Assembly: GCA_031284645.1 (NCBI GenBank)
Contig: JAITXS010000071.1
Location: 1-13,865 of the forward strand
From: Spirochaetaceae bacterium
GTDB lineage: Bacteria > Spirochaetota > Spirochaetia > Treponematales > Breznakiellaceae
DNA: 13,865 bases
Direction of reading: 5' to 3'
The position numbers and the translations under genes were made by a program. The notes under the pieces are model-generated. The model was not told where the DNA came from. It did no database searches and saw only the letters and a list, made by a program, of their open reading frames with translations. This document shows positions 1-6,279 of the stretch, piece after piece (the first letter of the stretch is position 1; each line of letters starts with the position of its first letter).

Positions 1-10
1 AGGATTGATC

Positions 11-35
11 AAATTGATACAGTCTGTATCAATTT
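11..35. repeat. Inverted repeat of GTATCAATTT boxes upstream of hsp20
   Basis: AAATTGATAC (11-20) and GTATCAATTT (26-35) are perfect 10-bp inverted arms around a 5-nt spacer. The same box GTATCAATTT recurs at 187-196, and a variant GTATCAAAAT lies at 69-78. The repetition ahead of a likely regulated promoter suggests binding sites for a DNA-binding protein. No known regulator consensus is recognised, so the operator role is inference. Confidence 0.5.
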
Positions 36-153
36 CAAGGCAGAAAACCATGTTTCTTCTTTTTAGACGTATCAAAATGACACAATGTGTTCCACAAAAA
101 TAAATTGCTGGGTCAGAAAAACACATAGCTAAGTATATTATATAGTTTGGGGG

Positions 154-187
154 CATAAAAACTGCCGTGCCTCTTCGTGTTTTTATG
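154..187. repeat. Inverted repeat, possible stem-loop
   Basis: CATAAAAAC (154-162) and GTTTTTATG (179-187) are perfect 9-bp inverted arms around a 16-nt spacer. The stem is AT-rich and no separate T-run follows. It could be a weak terminator for something left of the window or part of the hsp20 control region. Apart from this and the GTATCAATTT boxes, 1-240 shows no coding sequence. Confidence 0.35.
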
Positions 188-253
188 TATCAATTTATTA
201 TATAATATAAAATTATGAATCATTTTCTATAAATATCGCAATTTTGATTGTAC

Positions 254-277
254 TTGGCATAAAATCTGCTATATAAT
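254..277 (+). promoter_or_regulatory. Sigma-54-like promoter of hsp20, overlapping a -10-like TATAAT
   Basis: TTGGCAT (254-260), five bases, then CTGCT (266-270) matches the sigma-54 consensus TTGGCAC-N5-TTGCW at 10 of 12 positions. The invariant GG (256-257) and GC (268-269) are exactly 10 bases apart. The predicted start of transcription is near 281, about 50 bases ahead of the ATG. A TATAAT at 272-277 could instead serve the housekeeping sigma factor, but no good -35 is correctly spaced (TTGTAC at 248-253 is poor). Confidence 0.5.
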
Positions 278-324
278 TCATAAGACTCTTTGAGTCAAAA
301 TAAAAAAATCATTATTAAAAGTTT

Positions 325-329
325 GGAGG
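325..329 (+). promoter_or_regulatory. Shine-Dalgarno site that fixes the hsp20 start
   Basis: GGAGG lies five bases before ATG 335. The longer reading frame that opens at TTG 290 has no comparable site and would add 15 residues that are not part of the small heat-shock fold. The ATG at 335 is therefore preferred. Confidence 0.8.
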
Positions 330-334
330 CTATT

Positions 335-796
335 ATGAAATCAGGAACAATGTACTATCCCGTTGACAGTGTAAAAACCCTTGTCGACATTGACCGCTTG
401 GTTGACTCGTTTTTTGGAACCAATCAAAGATTGAACCGTGAGAATACGGTTTTAGGTCATTTCCCTCTTGTTGATATCTGTGAAAAAAGCGATTCCTATG
501 TTCTGGAAGCGGAACTTCCCGGTTATAATGAGAATGATGTCGAAGTCAACCTAAACGGTGGAACTTTAACCATTGAGTCAAAAAAGGACGAGTCTCTGGA
601 AAAACAAGATGAGGCCGGAAATTATGTTGTCAAAGAACGCCGTATTCAGAATTTTACCCGAAGTTTTAAGCTTCCCGAGAACGCCGATCCTTCTTCTATT
701 GAGGCGGATTTTAAAGACGGTCTTCTCTGCTTGACTATCAAAAAGAGAACCGAGGCACAAAAGAAAATTATTGAATTTAAGAAAAAATCCGAATAA
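335..796 (+). CDS. Small heat-shock protein (Hsp20/alpha-crystallin family)
   Basis: A 153-residue protein and, by family, an ATP-independent cytoplasmic chaperone that holds unfolding proteins as oligomers. The alpha-crystallin domain runs from about residue 38 (FPLVDICEKSDSYVLEAELPG) to about 140. It includes the ELPGY-N-DVEVNL strand region, the charged KERRIQNFTRSFKLP segment and the family signature ADFKDGLLCLTIKK. The C-terminal tail is lysine-rich and a canonical I-x-I motif is not clear. The start at ATG 335 is set by GGAGG five bases upstream. The gene is monocistronic, with a stem-loop and an intrinsic terminator behind it. Its control region carries a sigma-54-like promoter and repeated boxes. 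No CIRCE element (HrcA operator) is visible. Confidence 0.93.
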   Translation: MKSGTMYYPVDSVKTLVDIDRLVDSFFGTNQRLNRENTVLGHFPLVDICEKSDSYVLEAELPGYNENDVEVNLNGGTLTIESKKDESLEKQDEAGNYVVKERRIQNFTRSFKLPENADPSSIEADFKDGLLCLTIKKRTEAQKKIIEFKKKSE

Positions 797-800
797 GAGT

Positions 801-828
801 CTTCTCCCGCGGTGAGCCGTGGGAGAAG
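801..828 (+). terminator. GC-rich stem-loop after hsp20
   Basis: CTTCTCCCGCGG (801-812) pairs with CCGTGGGAGAAG (817-828) over 12 bp, with one G-U pair and the tetraloop TGAG. It begins five bases after the hsp20 stop. No T-run follows, so it may protect the mRNA 3' end rather than terminate transcription. The real terminator is probably the one at 945-978. Confidence 0.55.
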
Positions 829-944
829 GGCACGCAACACAAGGATCTTATGTTAAAAAGACGGAGTCTTTGTGCGGGCAGAACAAAATAATTTAAAAAT
901 AATTTAAAAAAAACAGACCAAAACATTTCAAAATAAAAAGTGTC

Positions 945-978
945 GGGCTGCTCAAAAGTATTTGGGCAGCCCTTTTTT
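945..978. terminator. Bidirectional intrinsic terminator
   Basis: GGGCTGC (945-951) pairs with GCAGCCC (966-972) and is followed at once by six T (973-978), a typical rho-independent terminator for hsp20. Read on the minus strand, the same stem is followed after five bases by TTTTTATTTT, so it can also end the minus-strand operon whose last stop is at 1038. The bases between 829 and 944 are A-rich and show no gene. Confidence 0.85.
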
Positions 979-1037
979 AACGGACAGGCTTAAGTCCGCT
1001 CTTATTGCAGCGCACGTATTTTTTGCTGCGGCGGGAA

Positions 1038-2603
1038 TCACTCAACAATCAAACTGAGGGGGAGCGGAGCTTCGCTGAATTCTGTCATGCCGTTTGTGCC
1101 AAGACGGACTCTGGTTAAAAATATTTCAGGGGTCTTGTTTTTATTCCGCTCGACTTTGTATGTTTGCCGGCTTACCCTGTTATTACCCGCATAAGAAGAT
1201 GTAGATTCGTTCTCGCTTCTGTTTTCAGCCAGGGTCTGCCCCGAGCGAATTTCAAGATTTTCATCAGGGACAAATTCAAGCAGCTCTGTTCCCTCAAGCA
1301 TAAAAAACGAATATTTGCCGTTTCGATAAGTTCCGTTTAATTCGATTTTGTAGACACCGTCCGGTGAAAAAAGAATTTTCCCTATGGGGCTGTTATACGC
1401 TTCATCAGCGTACGGAGAGACGGATACGATGCTCGTTTTAGGGATGTGTATTGCTTTGCGGTAAGATCCGTCCCAGGGCGCGTTCATGACGATTCTCATT
1501 CGAACATCCTCACTGACTTTTATGCGGATGCTGTCAAGAGATTCTAATTCCAAATTGATTTTTCTGTTTAGTGTCGATACTGAAATATTTTGGCTGGATA
1601 TATAGATCCCGTAACGGGTTGGGAAAGAGCTTTGCCATTCATACACTTGCTGTGTATCTTCGCTATAAAAAATAACTTCTCTGTTTGATGTATCAAAATA
1701 AATATACTGCTCGTTGTCTACTGTTCCTTCTCTGCTTACATGATACCATAAGCCGTCAATAAACTGTTCGAATTCATTTTTATCGCCGCTTAATAATTCA
1801 CGGAGCCGTTTTGCCTCAATTTGAGCGCCCGGAATTTTTATCTCGCCGGTTTTTTTATAGCTGTCGTCTGCGGGATCGTAAGTGTATGTGTGTTCAATCT
1901 GATCCAGTGCATTACCGGAACGGAGATCCCGCCCCCTATCGATAATATTAAAACTAAAACCGCGTGCAAAACCAAGTTGATATGCCTGACTGCGTTCTGT
2001 TTCCAAAATAGAAATAACGCCGTCAATGTGTAAATCTGCAATCTTTTTATACGAAACGTTGTCGGGATCTTTCTGTTCAAGCTTAAACGCCGTTAATGTT
2101 TGTTCATCATATTGATCCATACCGGTTGCGATAAGCGTATTTGTATGGTCTCCGATTAAATCCATAGTAAATAAAGACAAACTGCCCTGTTTTGTTATTC
2201 TTGTTGAAGCACTCCAGAGTCTTTTGTACGTTTTTGTTGATTCAAGATAATCAATATAGGTAATATATATGGGATTGTTTTTTTCTAAAAGATTTCTATA
2301 CGCGATAATTTGTTCGTCGGCACCGTCACCGTCAAAATCCTCGGAAAGCGCGGCAATTTGTATTTCTCCGTCTTCCAATTCTATCAGGGGTTTTAAACTA
2401 TGTTCATAAACCATTCTTCCCAAATCGTCATTTGTTTGACTAAGCAAATTTTCCGATAAATTCGGCTCAAGGACTCTGCTCTGCCGCCATTCTTTTTTCG
2501 GAGGATGAAAAAAATCTTCCGGTAAAACAAAAAGAACCGCTATTAAAATAATCGTTATAAAAAAAGCAGCTAAAGAAATTATTTTTAGTCTCTTGTGTGT
2601 CAA
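1038..2603 (-). CDS. Pallilysin-related (Tp0751-like) membrane-anchored protein
   Basis: A 521-residue protein. Residues about 9-27 form one hydrophobic segment (uncleaved signal anchor or signal peptide, no lipobox). Residues 89-97 (DFDGDGADE) form an Asp-rich loop of the kind seen in FG-GAP or calcium-binding repeats. Residues about 278-385 match the lipocalin-like beta-barrel of T. pallidum Tp0751 as I remember it: FIDGLW, a YFD/FFD turn, SVSTLNRKINLELES, V-EDVRMRI and WDGSY follow in the same order. Tp0751 is reported as a host-component adhesin with a disputed HEXXH protease motif. Here that position reads LDSIRI, so no zinc motif is present. The protein is about twice the length of Tp0751. 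The start is TTG 2603, chosen because GGAGGA lies seven bases upstream. It is the last gene of the operon, 52 bases after the UMP kinase gene. Adhesion is not shown by the sequence. Confidence 0.75.
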   Translation of the reverse strand: MTHKRLKIISLAAFFITIILIAVLFVLPEDFFHPPKKEWRQSRVLEPNLSENLLSQTNDDLGRMVYEHSLKPLIELEDGEIQIAALSEDFDGDGADEQIIAYRNLLEKNNPIYITYIDYLESTKTYKRLWSASTRITKQGSLSLFTMDLIGDHTNTLIATGMDQYDEQTLTAFKLEQKDPDNVSYKKIADLHIDGVISILETERSQAYQLGFARGFSFNIIDRGRDLRSGNALDQIEHTYTYDPADDSYKKTGEIKIPGAQIEAKRLRELLSGDKNEFEQFIDGLWYHVSREGTVDNEQYIYFDTSNREVIFYSEDTQQVYEWQSSFPTRYGIYISSQNISVSTLNRKINLELESLDSIRIKVSEDVRMRIVMNAPWDGSYRKAIHIPKTSIVSVSPYADEAYNSPIGKILFSPDGVYKIELNGTYRNGKYSFFMLEGTELLEFVPDENLEIRSGQTLAENRSENESTSSYAGNNRVSRQTYKVERNKNKTPEIFLTRVRLGTNGMTEFSEAPLPLSLIVE

Positions 2604-2655
2604 TATATTATCCTCCGGGCAATAAATTTCCTGCGGACTGCGGAAGTATCACTGC

Positions 2656-3357
2656 CTAGCCTATGGAAGTTCCTGTAAAAGCTTCACCGTTAATAATTTT
2701 TTTCAAATTTTGAAGATCGTGCCCTGCCGCGCAGATTACTTTTATATCATACAGTTCCGCATTGGCGCTTGCGATAGGATCAAACGGAACATTTTTCCCC
2801 GGCGTCCAGACATCTCCTACCATGACACGAAAATCCTTCCAGGAAATGGCGTCAATTGGTTTAGCGTTTATGTCTGTTTTTGGATCCGCAGTATACACTT
2901 TTTCAATGTTAGAAAGATTGATAACTGTTTTTGCGCTAAATAATTTGGCAAGAAGAACGGCATCATTATCAGAAGAAAAGCCCGGTTTCCAGCCTGCCGC
3001 GACAAGTATCCTGCCGGTGAAAACATCAACTTTAGTCGGATCAACCACAATATCATTGGGACAATGGCGTGAAAAAAGAGATTTTATCAGATATGCATTA
3101 AGCCTTGTTGCCATAATACCAAGCCAGTCGGCATTATCGTCCATATTAGATATGGGTAATTTTGCGGCACAAGTTACTTCGCGAAATGCCTTTTGATAAA
3201 GCCGCGCGGGAGCGCCGCCGCCGACAACAAAAATAAACTTGCGGCTTTGATCCTCAGCCAGCAGTTCTTCAATAAGAGATACGAACTGCGATAAATAGGG
3301 AACATCAATAGTATCGGGTGCCACAATAGAACCGCCTAAAGAGATAACGGTAATCAT
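2656..3357 (-). CDS. pyrH: Archaeal-type UMP kinase (amino-acid kinase fold)
   Basis: A 233-residue cytoplasmic kinase expected to convert UMP to UDP with ATP. The amino-acid-kinase motifs occur in order: N-terminal VISLGGS (4-10), VVGGGAPAR (44-52), the acceptor-site segment DDNADWLGIMATRLNA (73-88), the GWKPGFSSDNDA loop (122-133), NLSNIEKVYTADPK (147-160) and a C-terminal GEAFTGTSI (224-232). The TRLNA and WKPGFSSDND patterns resemble the short archaeal UMP kinases more than the classical bacterial PyrH, and I rank it there. Another carbamate or acyl-phosphate kinase of the same fold is less likely. Its ATG directly follows the TAA of the upstream lipoprotein gene (TAAATG), which implies translational coupling. 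A nucleotide kinase sitting between two envelope-protein genes is unusual. Confidence 0.75.
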   Translation of the reverse strand: MITVISLGGSIVAPDTIDVPYLSQFVSLIEELLAEDQSRKFIFVVGGGAPARLYQKAFREVTCAAKLPISNMDDNADWLGIMATRLNAYLIKSLFSRHCPNDIVVDPTKVDVFTGRILVAAGWKPGFSSDNDAVLLAKLFSAKTVINLSNIEKVYTADPKTDINAKPIDAISWKDFRVMVGDVWTPGKNVPFDPIASANAELYDIKVICAAGHDLQNLKKIINGEAFTGTSIG

Positions 3358-4929
3358 TTAATATACTCCTGTAATTTCAATCTCGCTCCAGGATGAAGAA
3401 TACGCCTCAAGACCGCCGGAAACTTCTTCCCAAATATTCTGCAAGGCGTATTCACGATTTCCCGATGAGGTTCTGTTTCCAAGTGCCATAGGCAATAGAA
3501 TAGTCTCCCCATAAGAAAAAATAATTCTGTTGTTATCAATGTTGCCGAAATAATAATCGGATGGATTTTCCGGAAGATTAAATCCTTGCGGGGCAAGAGC
3601 CTTTCCCAGATTGATGTCGACCGGTATCCAGCCAAGCCCGTCGATCCAAAACATATTCCAAAGATGCGCCCTGGCAACTTTATTTTTGAGTACCAGAACG
3701 CCGGCAACGGGAATTGCGGGGATGTCGGCCGCACGGCAGAGTTCGCAAAAACGGATAGCGCTTCTAAAATCATTTCCGTCTTCTTTTAACATTGCCTGAT
3801 AAATTGCACGCGCTTTCAAATAAGGATTTGTTTCGCGGCCTGTGATAAGGGACGCCTGTGATTGTATCTCGCTGCTGCGGGCGTTAACCAAGGTGTTTGA
3901 TACTAAATATTTTTCTCTAAAAACGCTGTCCTGTACATTTTTTACCTGACGTGTGTCAACTTTTGTCTCAAGCGCGTATACATCAATCAAAAAGGACTGT
4001 AAAACTTCATGAGCTGCATTGTCTTTTAAATCGCTGAATTTATAAAGCTGAACTCCGCGATAGTCACTGATAAAGGGAATTGCATTACGCATGAGTACTT
4101 CTGCGTTGCGTTGTGAGGCTGTACTCGGAGGTTCGGGTACAGCAAGAAAAAGCGTGTTGGGAAGCGATGCTTTTTCGACACGAATATTGACGGAATATGA
4201 AATAGCGTAGGTTTTCTTGTCTTTGATACGTTTTTCGCCCGGTTTTCCGGAGATAATAAGCAGCGATTTATTACCGGTGCCTTTTTTTGTATGAACTTCG
4301 ATGTTCCCACCGGCAGCGCCGTCCGGAACACGGAGGCTTATTTCATGTTCATTCCACAAGAGGCAGTCAGCGGATTTTACTTTGATATATTCCGGATTTC
4401 CCGAATCTGACAGACTGGAGGGGTTTTTTTCCACATCCCTGAAGAAAACAACCTCGTTGTTTTCAGAGCGTGCACCGAAATGACTTCCGGTAATTTTGAT
4501 TATTCCGCCGATTGTCGTTTGTTTTGGCTCAATTGAGTCAATAAACGGGAGGATATCCGCCGTGTCCCCATCGGGGAAAACAGGCATTCCCTCTTCTGTT
4601 GAAAAAAGAACAGGGTTACTCTTCTTGTCGTTTTTATATATGTAGATAAGGCCCGATTCCCCGAAATCAGGCACGCGCACAACAATCAAATTGTCTGACC
4701 ATATATTATATGATGAGAGGGTCGGGATAACACTGCCAAAACTCACGTAGGATTCATTTTTTTCCGTGCCGAAATTTTCGCCTGTTATAGCAATTGTATC
4801 GCCTGTTCTACCGATGAGAGGATTAATGTCGATAATTTTCGGTTCTCTCTGAAAACAGGAGAGGGCGCAAAAGGCCATGCTGAGAATAAAAACAAATTTG
4901 CTGTAATAAAAACAGTTTGATTTCAGCAT
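3358..4929 (-). CDS. Lipoprotein with two IPT/TIG domains and a degenerate transglutaminase-like domain
   Basis: A 523-residue predicted lipoprotein. The signal peptide ends in ALSC, giving lipidated Cys25. IPT/TIG immunoglobulin-like domains begin at about residue 31 (DINPLIGRTGDTIAITGENFG) and about residue 128 (DSIEPKQTTIGGIIKITGSHFG). A transglutaminase-like core spans about 365-445, with GNDF then LCRAADIPA, AHLWN (His422) and WIPVDIN (Asp438). The His and Asp of the triad are in place. The usual nucleophile position, twelve residues before the Arg of CRA, is Asp387 rather than Cys, so it may be a non-catalytic scaffold unless Cys395 or Cys398 substitutes. It is first in the operon with the UMP kinase and pallilysin-like genes. 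No Shine-Dalgarno sequence precedes the ATG. Confidence 0.8.
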   Translation of the reverse strand: MLKSNCFYYSKFVFILSMAFCALSCFQREPKIIDINPLIGRTGDTIAITGENFGTEKNESYVSFGSVIPTLSSYNIWSDNLIVVRVPDFGESGLIYIYKNDKKSNPVLFSTEEGMPVFPDGDTADILPFIDSIEPKQTTIGGIIKITGSHFGARSENNEVVFFRDVEKNPSSLSDSGNPEYIKVKSADCLLWNEHEISLRVPDGAAGGNIEVHTKKGTGNKSLLIISGKPGEKRIKDKKTYAISYSVNIRVEKASLPNTLFLAVPEPPSTASQRNAEVLMRNAIPFISDYRGVQLYKFSDLKDNAAHEVLQSFLIDVYALETKVDTRQVKNVQDSVFREKYLVSNTLVNARSSEIQSQASLITGRETNPYLKARAIYQAMLKEDGNDFRSAIRFCELCRAADIPAIPVAGVLVLKNKVARAHLWNMFWIDGLGWIPVDINLGKALAPQGFNLPENPSDYYFGNIDNNRIIFSYGETILLPMALGNRTSSGNREYALQNIWEEVSGGLEAYSSSWSEIEITGVY

Positions 4930-4936
4930 GGGTGTA

Positions 4937-4966
4937 AGTATATTAAAAACGCACGCTGTTAATCAA
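4937..4966 (-). promoter_or_regulatory. Likely promoter of the minus-strand operon, with overlapping dyad
   Basis: On the minus strand TTGATT (4966-4961) and TATACT (4942-4937) are separated by 18 bases. The expected transcript start is about 4930, one base before ATG 4929, so the mRNA would be leaderless or nearly so. A dyad CGCTGTT / AACAGCG (4954-4960 and 4965-4971) overlaps the -35 box and could be an operator or a chance hairpin. Confidence 0.45.
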
Positions 4967-5150
4967 CAGCGGCAGCAAAGCGTCTGCATTAAAGTAATTG
5001 AGGTAGAGCTTTGGGCGTTAAGGTATTAAAATGACAAGACAAGCTTGCTCCCCGCTGTTACAGCTTAATCAACGTGAAGCGTTATATATATGTCGGTAGA
5101 TATAATTTTAATCCGGCAGCATCTTGTTCCGTAGCAGCGCGTTTGAAAAT
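4967..5150. other. Intergenic interval with nothing clear
   Basis: Between the operon promoter and the small-RNA terminator I see no open frame of note. A plus-strand TATAAT at 5101-5106 lacks a matching -35 box. With the following features included, no intact gene is present from 4930 to 5623. Confidence 0.5.
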
Positions 5151-5193
5151 AAAAAAAACCTCCAGGGAAAAGGAGGTGATGAAACCCTGGAGG
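5151..5193 (-). terminator. Intrinsic terminator on the minus strand
   Basis: CCTCCAGGG (5193-5185) pairs with CCCTGGAGG (5167-5159) over nine perfect base pairs and is followed by eight T (5158-5151). It has no T-run in the plus direction, so it acts only on minus-strand transcripts. The 17-nt loop is the anti-Shine-Dalgarno-like sequence. Confidence 0.8.
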
Positions 5194-5286
5194 CAAAGAA
5201 TTGCAATGCGGAAGGAGAACAGAAGTTAGGAAACACAGGCTATGAGGAAAACCATGGGATTAACTCTGAAGTCCGCATTGCTCTTA
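5151..5286 (-). ncRNA. Candidate structured small RNA with anti-Shine-Dalgarno loop
   Basis: All elements lie on the minus strand. A promoter at 5320-5292 predicts a start near 5288-5285. The RNA then forms a 10-bp closing stem GCAATGCGGA (5281-5272) with TCCGCATTGC (5212-5203). Inside is a second helix, CAGAGTTA (5268-5261) with TAAC-T-TCTG (5228-5220, one bulged T), capped by a 32-nt pyrimidine-rich loop. After the closing stem comes a terminator hairpin ending in eight T. Its loop contains ATCACCTCCTTT (5180-5169), identical to the usual 16S rRNA 3' end and complementary to the strongest Shine-Dalgarno sequence. The internal loop TTCTCCT (5219-5213) is similar in kind. It does not match 6S, tmRNA, SRP RNA or RNase P as far as I can see. 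It could alternatively be an attenuated leader of the operon starting at 4929. Confidence 0.55.
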
Positions 5287-5291
5287 TCCTA

Positions 5292-5320
5292 AAGATACAT
5301 AATAAGCCTAACTTAGTCAA
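5292..5320 (-). promoter_or_regulatory. Promoter of the candidate small RNA
   Basis: On the minus strand TTGACT (5320-5315, five of six consensus bases) and TATCTT (5297-5292, four of six) are separated by exactly 17 bases, with an AT-rich stretch upstream. The predicted start falls a few bases before the closing stem of the small RNA. Confidence 0.55.
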
Positions 5321-5331
5321 GCAAATTTTAG

Positions 5332-5603
5332 AAAATTCAGCCTAAAACACAAGATCATGTCCGTGGAAACGGCGCGCCCTTCACAAAAACGCTGGTCTCG
5401 GATAAAATAAGAGAGTGTCTGAATTTCGGAGAGATATGTGAGGAAATTCGTGTTTTTAGCGCTAAAATGCCCGATTTTGGCTATGTTCCTGATGTTCTGC
5501 GAGAAAAAGGCCCTTGTTTATCTTGTGAACCATCGGCCTGAGCGATTCCGATTGTCCCAACGATCCGCCTGTTTTAGATATGTTCCGTGCTGATTTTCAA
5601 TAA
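5332..5603 (+). pseudogene. Probable decayed coding region of unknown family
   Basis: One frame is open from 5332 to the TGA at 5539-5541, with plausible protein text (GAPFTKTLVSDKIRECLNFG, IRVFSAKMPDFGYVPDVLRE). The text then continues in another frame from about 5529 to TAA 5601-5603 (GLSDSDCPNDPPVLDMFRAD). No convincing start codon with a ribosome site is present. This looks like the C-terminal part of a gene broken by at least one frameshift, lying just before rpe and after the small-RNA promoter. I do not recognise the family. It could also be chance open frames. Read-through of the TGA as selenocysteine would give only a short unlike tail and is not favoured. Confidence 0.35.
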
Positions 5604-5623
5604 ACAAAAGGAGTTTATTCATT

Positions 5624-6277
5624 ATGAGAGATACGATTATTGCGCCCTCAATTTTAAGCGCTAATTTTTCTGATATGGGAAACGCAGTACGCGAAATAGA
5701 ACGATCCGGCGCGGACTGGGTACACGTTGATGTTATGGACGGTCGCTTTGTGCCGAGTATAACCTTTGGCCCGAAAATGGTAGGAGATTTGCGCTCTTTT
5801 TCAAAAATCCCGTTTGATGTTCACCTTATGATCATTGAGCCGGAAAAACACGTCGCCGCTTTTGCGTCTGCCGGAGCCGATTATATCACCTTCCACCTTG
5901 AAGCCGTTGTTCACGCGCACCGTCTGGCACAGGAAATCCATCATTTAGGCAAAAAATGCGGTATCAGTATTGTGCCTTCAACTCCGATTTCGGATATTGA
6001 TTTTATGCTGGATTTTCTGGATCTTGTTTTAATTATGACGGTTAATCCGGGCGTGGGGGGTCAAAAAATTATTGAGCCTTGTCTGAGAAAAGTCGAAACA
6101 CTTGCCCGTCTTAGGGCGGAGAGAGATCTTCAGTTTTTAATTTCCGTTGACGGTGGCATAAACGAGGAGACCGCGAGGCTTGCCCGTGCCGCAGGCTCCG
6201 ATGTTCTTATCGCCGGATCCGCCTTCTTTGCCGCGTTGAATAAAAAAGAACTTGTCCGGCAGTTAAAAGAGCTGTAA
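5624..6277 (+). CDS. rpe: Ribulose-phosphate 3-epimerase
   Basis: A 217-residue cytoplasmic TIM-barrel enzyme of the pentose phosphate pathway that interconverts D-ribulose 5-phosphate and D-xylulose 5-phosphate. The length is normal. Signature segments are APSILSANF with Ser9, HVDVMDGRFVP (metal ligands His34 and Asp36), FDVHLMI (His67), HLEA, the MTVNPGVGGQ phosphate-site loop (139-147), VDGGI with catalytic Asp176, and the glycine-rich AGSAFF phosphate-binding end. ATG 5624 is preceded by AAAAGGAG at 5606-5613. It stands alone behind the decayed region, and rpoB follows after about 95 bases in the same direction. Confidence 0.96.
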   Translation: MRDTIIAPSILSANFSDMGNAVREIERSGADWVHVDVMDGRFVPSITFGPKMVGDLRSFSKIPFDVHLMIIEPEKHVAAFASAGADYITFHLEAVVHAHRLAQEIHHLGKKCGISIVPSTPISDIDFMLDFLDLVLIMTVNPGVGGQKIIEPCLRKVETLARLRAERDLQFLISVDGGINEETARLARAAGSDVLIAGSAFFAALNKKELVRQLKEL

Positions 6278-6279
6278 TA

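Noticed and set aside
1..334. CIRCE (HrcA operator) upstream of hsp20
   Set aside because: No TTAGCACTC-N9-GAGTGCTAA or near match is present. The dyads here have unrelated sequences.
290..334. TTG 290 as the hsp20 start
   Set aside because: It has no ribosome site and lies only about nine bases after the predicted transcript start. ATG 335 with GGAGG is far better.
1821..2080. Open frames opposite and alongside the pallilysin-like gene
   Set aside because: They are short, out of frame with the long coding sequence, lack ribosome sites and show no protein family features. The same holds for the many short frames across rpoB.
5171..5181. AGGAGGTGATG on the plus strand as a Shine-Dalgarno plus start
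   Set aside because: The ATG is too close to the GGAGG and opens only a 16-codon frame. The sequence is explained by the minus-strand terminator loop.
5151..5290. 6S RNA, tmRNA or SRP RNA at the small-RNA locus
   Set aside because: The RNA is too short for 6S or tmRNA, has no tag-peptide frame or tRNA-like ends, and lacks the conserved SRP apical motif.
5225..5312. GTTAGGA and GCCTAAC as integron attC core sites
   Set aside because: GTTAGGA does not fit GTTRRRY, the order of the two halves is wrong for one attC, and no partner core lies downstream. The complementarity is also not needed by the favoured RNA fold.
5124..5345. Plus-strand open frame of 73 codons
   Set aside because: It runs antisense over the small-RNA stems and terminator, starts at TTG without a suitable ribosome site, and its sequence has no recognised family. 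It is better explained as a shadow of the RNA locus.
5539..5541. TGA as a selenocysteine codon
   Set aside because: The extension is only 12 residues, unlike the preceding sequence, and no SECIS-like hairpin was evident. A frameshift explains the data better.
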